From contig CACZDC010000002.1 of assembly GCA_902779785.1 (NCBI GenBank), positions 47,263-111,262 on the forward strand: a DNA stretch of 64,000 nt, in the 5' to 3' direction. The translations under genes were made by a program, and so were the position numbers. Below the pieces are notes generated by a model that was not told where the DNA came from, did not search any database, and saw only the letters and a list, made by a program, of their open reading frames with translations. Within the stretch, counting starts at the first letter, position 1. Each line of letters starts with the position of its first letter. The DNA is from an uncultured Bacteroidia bacterium (lineage in GTDB: Bacteria; Bacteroidota; Bacteroidia; Bacteroidales; UBA932). Below, piece by piece: positions 59,801-64,000 of the stretch.

Positions 59801-61196
59801 CCACACCATTACCGGCCTCACCAAGCCGCTTTTCAACGATTTCCGTGGTACGGCAAGCAAGCTTACGCTTAATTCCACGCTGAACATCACGGATGCTCAG
59901 GACAAAGTTGGTATCTTTGCAAAGAGCGCAACAAATGCGACTCTCACTGGATGTGTTTCGAAGGGTTCCATCGCACATGCTTCCTCGACCTCAGTTGACG
60001 GAGAACTCATTATCGGAGGTTTGATAGGCAGCATTTCAGAGAGTACCCTTATCACCTGTCAGAATCAGGCCAGCCTCTCCAATACCACTACCGCTACTGA
60101 ATATGTCAGGATGGGTGGTCTTGTGGGCTTTGCGGACGGGGCCAACACCCTCTCCGGAGATGCGGATAACTATAACAGCAATGCAGGTACGCTTCTGGAG
60201 AATTCCGAATCCACCTATATTGCTGTGGGCGGTATCTGCGCTTTGGCAAACGATTCTTCCACTAGTCTGGACTATGCCAGGAACCTGGAAGACGGCGATA
60301 TCACTATAAGCGGAGGTACAAGGTATTATACCTATGTCGGCGGCGTACTCGCCTGCAACAGTTCTACGCCCAGCTTCTCTTACACTAAGAACGCCGGTGA
60401 CATTACCTTCTCTGAGCTTACTGTTTCCCAAGCTGTGTATGCCGGTGGTATCCACGGAGGATTCCTTGCAAACGGCTCACATACCATTACCGGTTGTGAG
60501 AATACCGGAGATATCAACTGTCCGAATTTAGGAGGAAATGGCGGCAATATGGCAGCATCAGCTAAAATCTCTGTTGTTACCTACATTGGAGGTATTTCAG
60601 CTGTCGCAGGGGATGGTGCCGCAAGAACATCAAAGGTTTTCAACAATTGTGTTAACAGAGGTAATATAACTGTTTATAATCAACTTTGGACCCGACTGGG
60701 GGGCTGCTTCGGCTATGGAAACAAGAATCCAAGCGGCTGCGAGAATCATGGAAAGATTGTGTATTACCTCAAAGATGTTAAGACTCATAAGCAGAATGGA
60801 GCGATAGGTGGCGTCATCGGTTATATCAACATCGCTTCCGTGTCCAATCTTACCAATACCGGAGGTGTACAGAGCACAGGTTCTTCACCAAACTGCTACA
60901 CAGGAGGAATCGTTGGACAGGAAGGTGGTAATATGGATACCATGACAGATTGCTACGTCGGAAAATCCGGAGTCAATATCGTTGGCGCAGGAAGCGGCTC
61001 ATTTGGCGACACCGGTGCAGGTTTGTTCGTCGCTTCAAAGACAGCCAAGGCCTGGACATTCACGGGTTGTAAAGTTATTAACGGAACCAAATGCCAGGGC
61101 ACGGTAATTACCGATGAAAATATGGCCGATGCCGTTGTAGGTCGTAAGCATGCTACGTCCATAACCGATCCGCCAACCCTTGTTGATAGTTTCTAA
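56838..61196 (+). CDS. Giant surface lipoprotein: fimbrillin-like, 2x FN3-AEDF, GLUG-like repeats
   Basis: The ATG at 56838 (MKKILLLSAAVLSIIAAASC) gives the lipoprotein signal; 1452 residues, the longest protein here. Fimbrillin-like domain ~25-255 ('WKTGDKISVNGVAS', 'YCAIYPASA', 'YVAGSYD'); FN3-like ~260-350 and AEDF unit ~365-575; a second FN3-like ~580-680 and AEDF unit ~695-925; then GLUG-like repeats from 'FDGILNGNDHTITGL' to the end ('GGLIGSIS', 'GGLVGFAD', 'GGVIGYIN'). The two FN3-AEDF pairs look like an internal tandem duplication. Both ends match the protein at 21860, as if the FN3-AEDF block had been inserted between its halves. Likely an adhesin or binding protein. Confidence 0.78.
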   Translation: MKKILLLSAAVLSIIAAASCAKEETGPESFRTIINASLASTKTALGDKEGTSWPNYWKTGDKISVNGVASEALAAEYDGKASASFTFESLVETPYCAIYPASALESYSDGSATVSLPAVQEYVAGSYDPSAFIMGGKSTEASSVVLSPCVSIVHISLSGTESISKVKLTGPAGSVLSGTFTTNFSTYTPQQSVSNEVEMVPENPVALPAEFFICVPAGLSGSLKVEAFDNEGGSMTKNATVKSPLAAGQMYSPSTIPYTASYDIAISAECITSSTAVICWDNSPAAAYTIGVYSDAACSALVDSYAVEAGSSCWADKSPRFCISGLAANTTYYVKVTNATRSVDSNILPVKTSEFEIVQVSSTPADEGDVILAEDFSELRWDCDMIGNGAGWFPTSEAQTSFGTVEVGSWQAAATANEKQLSSQTNALVYSRLMNWAQGANKNMYIHPGYLKLVGSKNVTHLVTPALNNIPDGLTATLKVEVTASRYYSESNGTFATDKAIVAVQTGNEIGELIADATNKLDLSSNIASFSLKDEVAWNTYTVTVSNVVKGNRLAFGADKSVSGNDARMNISDIKVTVVELLAPGELSLSLKEVSSSTASFTWTHVGSDAAYDISKAYLAAIYSDSDCLNLVASYAIPAESGCWDNKQPSFVFSGLAPSTNYWVKVTDTTEDVDSEVVSCTTSAFTVVDATTVSNAGVGDVILAEDFSEIGWGAEELTTSAGFYPTSKRLDAPSGAYTTDDGAFSKYNGQAGRLYGDCKVESDKRLFNWGFFGNSNVFAYAGYVRVGAASSGANTHIVSPALSGIPSGKKATIDVTVTAGQYATNANDVAVFVEKASDMSLVLAPDEKDNSDFSSKGGKYLGASLAKTSAYPLNATTRAWTTSTVRIPNVTSDTRLLFGSYDNNDTKNRFFLNDVVVKIVELKDQDAVDIEVNIQDFESFKAFLTAWEPGKAVRGNVVADITLTSEQLAEIDALYPVADFDGILNGNDHTITGLTKPLFNDFRGTASKLTLNSTLNITDAQDKVGIFAKSATNATLTGCVSKGSIAHASSTSVDGELIIGGLIGSISESTLITCQNQASLSNTTTATEYVRMGGLVGFADGANTLSGDADNYNSNAGTLLENSESTYIAVGGICALANDSSTSLDYARNLEDGDITISGGTRYYTYVGGVLACNSSTPSFSYTKNAGDITFSELTVSQAVYAGGIHGGFLANGSHTITGCENTGDINCPNLGGNGGNMAASAKISVVTYIGGISAVAGDGAARTSKVFNNCVNRGNITVYNQLWTRLGGCFGYGNKNPSGCENHGKIVYYLKDVKTHKQNGAIGGVIGYINIASVSNLTNTGGVQSTGSSPNCYTGGIVGQEGGNMDTMTDCYVGKSGVNIVGAGSGSFGDTGAGLFVASKTAKAWTFTGCKVINGTKCQGTVITDENMADAVVGRKHATSITDPPTLVDSF

Positions 61197-61257
61197 TCCT
61201 CTCTATTATCCCGGGCGCCCTGACCGGCACCCGAGGTACAAAATAAATAGTACGACT

Positions 61258-63129
61258 ATGAAAAAGAAGTTAGTTTTTGTAGCCTTTGCGCTTTTGGCGC
61301 TCTCTTGCACCAAGCAGCAGGAAAGTACTCTTACGACAGACGGCGGAGCTAGAGTTTTTAAGATTACTGCCTCTGTCGATGAGACAAAGACTACCCTGAG
61401 TTATGATGGCTCAGTCTATAAGATTTTATGGGCTACCGGAGACAAGATTTCCGTCAACAAACAGGAGTCTAATGCGGTCAGCTCTTCGGACAACGGCAAG
61501 AAGAGCGTCAATTTCACCGTTACGCTCGACGGGAACGCCCCTTACAAGGTCCTCTATCCGGCTAATACTTCATCAGATAAAGTCGTCAGCCTTCCTGCGA
61601 CCCAGAACTATGTAGCCGGCAGTTTCGACCATCGTGCGGCTCCGATGTACGGCAACGCGACGGTGCTGGGTGAGAACGATTGCAGCGTTAAACTCAGCAA
61701 TTTCTGCGGTATGCTGCGTTTCGCCCTCAAGGGCTCTGCAACTCTCGACAGGATTGAGATTAACGCACTGGGAGGCGAGAATCTTTACGGTAATTTCACC
61801 CTTGATACAAACGATACCGGTTTTAACGGCGAATTCAGCGGTGGCACCGCGGGCACGTTGACCTGCGACCTCAATGACCTCGTCCTCAGTAACACTGACA
61901 CACCTATCTATGTTCCGATTCCGGCCCAGACCTATTCTTCCGGCCTTGAAGCCCTGGTCTATCAGGCTGACGGTGCCTTCATGCGCCTGAAGTTCTGGGG
62001 CAGCAGCAGCGTTGACCTCCAGGGCTCCGACATCGCAGAGTTCGAGTCCAAGACCTTCGCTGCCGGACGTACGGAGAACATCTTTACTATCAATAGCTTA
62101 ACGGCTGAAGACGGCGGCGAGCCCACTGCTACGCCTCCGGGAATCACCGTCGGCGTATACAATATCAAGATGGCTGAGAACCGTTCAGGCGATAACTCCA
62201 CTTACATAAGCATGGACCGTTCCGATGTCCAGGCCGGTCTTGGCTCCAGCATCGCGGGTATGGCAGCGGATATCTTCGGAATCAACGAAATCGGTGAGGA
62301 TAACATGCCGGGAAAGACGCATGACATCAAGGCTTGGGCCATCGCCCAGGGGCTCTCCAGCAGCGATTACACCTGGAAGATGAATTATCCAAACAAGGTG
62401 AGCAGGGACGGCAACATTATTACTGGTTACACGTATTCCGCCGAAATGTATTACGCCAACGTTTTCGTCTATAACAAGAATACCATCGCGGTAGAAGATG
62501 ATGGCTACGTGTGGCTTTGTAACGATAAAGACGATTACTGGTCTTCTGCAAAAAATGCCTACGAACACAGCACAGGCCGCCATACGGCAGTATATGCCAA
62601 ATGCCGGCACAAGGTCTCAGGCCAGCGTTTCTGGTTCATCGTGACTCACTTTGACACCTATATTAATAACGATGACGGCGACAACCTTAACAACGTCAAG
62701 AGTTTCAAGACATTCGCCCAGCATCTGAAGGACGATGTGGAAGACCTTCCCATAATTGCCGTAGGAGACCTCAATTTCGGTCCTAAGGAACAGGACAAAA
62801 CCACCGACTGCCCCAACTATCTTGAACTTACGTCTTACTGGACCGATGCTTACGACAAGGTCAAGGCCGACGGCAATATGACCGATTACTACAAGAAGTA
62901 CGATGGCACCCAGACCGGCAGCCAACACAACTATTACTATTCCTTCCTTGAGTTCACGAAGAACCATCCGGACAGACGCCTGGACCACATAGTCACCAAG
63001 AACAGTGCTTCTCAGAATGTGACTCCAATCTCATACAAGACCATCCGCAGGACCTATGTCGCCGAGGATGACAATACCTGGTGCCCTTCAGACCACCTGC
63101 CAGTTGTTGCATATATATGTTTCGATTGA
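61258..63129 (+). CDS. Lipoprotein: fimbrillin-like domain fused to EEP hydrolase (locus 2)
   Basis: Start at ATG 61258 (MKKKLVFVAFALLALSC); 623 residues. Fimbrillin-like domain ~20-290 ('WATGDKISVNKQES', 'YKVLYPANTS', 'PMYGNATV', 'NFCGMLRFALKGSATL'); EEP domain ~320-623 with 'GVYNIK', 'GINEIGED', 'VTHFDTY', 'GDLNFG', 'RLDHIV' and 'SDHLPVV', all catalytic positions occupied. Same architecture as the protein at 20004, but the EEP half is of another subgroup. The fimbrillin half is almost the same as that of the truncated gene at 63495, a recent duplication. Confidence 0.83.
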   Translation: MKKKLVFVAFALLALSCTKQQESTLTTDGGARVFKITASVDETKTTLSYDGSVYKILWATGDKISVNKQESNAVSSSDNGKKSVNFTVTLDGNAPYKVLYPANTSSDKVVSLPATQNYVAGSFDHRAAPMYGNATVLGENDCSVKLSNFCGMLRFALKGSATLDRIEINALGGENLYGNFTLDTNDTGFNGEFSGGTAGTLTCDLNDLVLSNTDTPIYVPIPAQTYSSGLEALVYQADGAFMRLKFWGSSSVDLQGSDIAEFESKTFAAGRTENIFTINSLTAEDGGEPTATPPGITVGVYNIKMAENRSGDNSTYISMDRSDVQAGLGSSIAGMAADIFGINEIGEDNMPGKTHDIKAWAIAQGLSSSDYTWKMNYPNKVSRDGNIITGYTYSAEMYYANVFVYNKNTIAVEDDGYVWLCNDKDDYWSSAKNAYEHSTGRHTAVYAKCRHKVSGQRFWFIVTHFDTYINNDDGDNLNNVKSFKTFAQHLKDDVEDLPIIAVGDLNFGPKEQDKTTDCPNYLELTSYWTDAYDKVKADGNMTDYYKKYDGTQTGSQHNYYYSFLEFTKNHPDRRLDHIVTKNSASQNVTPISYKTIRRTYVAEDDNTWCPSDHLPVVAYICFD

Positions 63130-63187
63130 CAGGGCTCTTTCAGGCGGAATTTAATTACTTATTCGCAAACAATTTATTTCCTAAAAA

Positions 63188-63224
63188 TAGTATTTAAAAT
63201 TATTTAATAGTCTGTCAGTCAATA
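63188..63224 (+). promoter_or_regulatory. Shared 37-bp cis element, copy B
   Basis: Gap-free match (27 of 37) to 45158-45194, with the same TTAAAATT - 15 nt - AGTCAATA core and the same 73-nt step to a TATTTTTG box. It lies in the 211-base gap after the EEP lipoprotein, which suggests that a new transcript of the same regulon begins here. Confidence 0.6.
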
Positions 63225-63273
63225 TAATATATATTCCCTTTTCGCGTGCGTATTTCCTATTTTTCGCGAGCGC

Positions 63274-63304
63274 TTGCACCTTACGCGTGCGGGAGGTATT
63301 TTTG
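63274..63304 (+). promoter_or_regulatory. Promoter of the third small peptide / fimbrillin gene
   Basis: TTG at 63274-63276, 20-nt spacer, TATTTTTG at 63297-63304 (perfect -7). The surroundings are rich in CGCG steps (CGCGTGCG at 63243-63250 and 63284-63291), like the susC promoter at 7208. Confidence 0.65.
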
Positions 63305-63340
63305 TAAAGTTAATGCACAAAACAACAAACCATATACGTT

Positions 63341-63475
63341 ATGAAAAAACACTATCTAACACCTTTTCTTGAGGTAATCCGCATCCAGACATTTGAAGTC
63401 ATTTGCGGTGGAGCTTCGGGTGAAGACATGATCCCGAATCAGAGCTTGGGAGGCTATGATGATGACTCCGATTAA
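63341..63475 (+). CDS. Small peptide (44 aa), type 3 of the 'YxxP ... acidic tail' family
   Basis: A complete ORF MKKHYLTPFLEVIRIQ... to ...GGYDDDSD, with its own promoter 37 bases upstream. Y-x-x-P at residues 5-8, 'VICGGAS' at 20-26, acidic tail. It precedes the truncated fimbrillin-like lipoprotein by 19 bases. A GG pair after the Cys could be a processing site, as in double-glycine leader peptides, but no matching peptidase or transporter is in the window. Confidence 0.6.
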   Translation: MKKHYLTPFLEVIRIQTFEVICGGASGEDMIPNQSLGGYDDDSD

Positions 63476-63494
63476 CACTAAAACGAAATCACTT

Positions 63495-64000
63495 ATGACA
63501 AGTTTTATGAGGAAAATCGGATTCATCCTGCTTGCATCAAGCTGGATTATTCCGTCCTGCTCCAAGCAGCAGGAGAACACTCCTGCGACAGACGGCCCGG
63601 CCAAGCTTTACAAGCTCTCCGCCTCTGTCGATGAGACGAAGACCACCATCGCTAAAGACGTCGATGTTTACAAGATTAAGTGGGCGACCGGTGACAAGAT
63701 TTCTGTCAACGGCCAGCTGTCCAATGAAGTGAGTGCTGCCGACAACGGGAAGAAGAGCGTCAATTTCACCGTCACTCTTGGCGAGACCGGTCCTTACAAG
63801 GTCCTTTATCCCGCTACCACATCCGAGAATGTCGTTTCTCTTCCCGCCACTCAGAACTACGTGGCCGACAGTTTCGACCCCGCGGCCGCCCCTATGTACG
63901 GCAACGCAACGAAGAGGGGAGACAACGAGTGCAGCGTGAAACTCTCCAATTTCTGCGGTATGTTGCGTTTTGCTCTTAAAGGCAGCGCTACACTCGACAG
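63495..64000 (+). CDS. Fimbrillin-like lipoprotein, N-terminal part (3' truncated by window end)
   Basis: The frame is open from ATG 63495 (alternative 63507) to the right edge, 168 codons. The signal peptide has lipobox 'IIPSC'. The sequence follows the protein at 61258 closely ('ASVDETKTT', 'WATGDKISVNGQLSNEVS', 'GKKSVNFTVTLG', 'SLPATQNYVA', 'NFCGMLRFALKGSATLD'), so it is a recent paralogue. Whether it also carries a C-terminal EEP module cannot be seen. Confidence 0.8.
   Translation, partial: MTSFMRKIGFILLASSWIIPSCSKQQENTPATDGPAKLYKLSASVDETKTTIAKDVDVYKIKWATGDKISVNGQLSNEVSAADNGKKSVNFTVTLGETGPYKVLYPATTSENVVSLPATQNYVADSFDPAAAPMYGNATKRGDNECSVKLSNFCGMLRFALKGSATLD

Noticed and set aside
61197-61257. 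Possible hairpin CGGGCGCC / GGCACCCG between 56838 and 61258 genes
   Set aside because: One mismatch and no T run; not convincing as terminator or riboswitch.
1-64000. CRISPR arrays, tRNA/rRNA genes, insertion sequences, integrases, phage genes
   Set aside because: I looked for repeat-spacer patterns, transposase motifs and RNA signatures and found none. The repeats in beta-helix and GLUG-like genes are coding and degenerate.

Overview
The window comes from a Bacteroidota genome of order Bacteroidales; the genus cannot be fixed from sequence alone. The evidence is two SusC/SusD pairs, many short lipoproteins with BACON, DUF5689, fimbrillin-like and GLUG-like modules, two membrane regulators of the DUF6377 type, and promoters with the Bacteroidota pattern TTG - 20 nt - TAnnTTTG. 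Genes are tightly packed and almost all lie on the + strand. No tRNA, rRNA, CRISPR array, insertion sequence or prophage was seen, and no gene-free stretch exceeds 300 bases.

Layout. 1-2377: end of a MltG-like gene and a RelA/SpoT homologue whose hydrolase domain looks inactive. 2390-4018: first DUF6377 regulator. 4214-34019: locus 1, with a small peptide gene, a beta-helix lipoprotein, and a 15-gene run with almost no gaps. The run encodes SusC, SusD, BACON/DUF5689 lipoproteins, several endonuclease/exonuclease/phosphatase (EEP) proteins, three glycosidase-type enzymes, an SGNH esterase and a symporter. 34061-36857: short-chain dehydrogenase, steroid 5-alpha-reductase homologue and old-yellow-enzyme reductase, resembling the known gut 3beta-HSDH/5AR/5BR bile-acid cluster. 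36919-43523: glpABC, two minus-strand genes and a GlpT-like transporter. 43548-45125: second DUF6377 regulator. 45293-64000: locus 2, with a gene order parallel to locus 1 (EEP, lipoprotein, SusC, SusD, BACON, DUF5689 and more), continuing off the right end.

How it may work. Both loci look like outer-membrane capture systems that put phosphodiesterase-type EEP enzymes on or outside the cell beside a SusCD transporter, in locus 1 together with glycosidases. A phosphodiester-containing substrate is likely (nucleic acid, phospholipid, or phosphate-linked glycan), but the sequence does not say which. Each locus has a one-component-like DUF6377 regulator directly upstream. Many lipoproteins share one fimbrillin-like N-terminal domain joined to different C-terminal modules (beta-helix, GLUG-like, EEP), which suggests interchangeable surface display.

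The strongest unexplained signals are three. (1) The tetranucleotide CATG is almost absent from about 1-45.7 kb (I find 5 copies) but common from about 45.8 kb on (about 50 copies in 18 kb), with the switch at the start of locus 2. (2) Two intergenic regions 18 kb apart share a 37-bp element at exactly the same distance upstream of identical -7 boxes. (3) Locus 1 contains unusual EEP variants: a tandem pair, a catalytically degraded copy, and a fusion to a GH97 enzyme.
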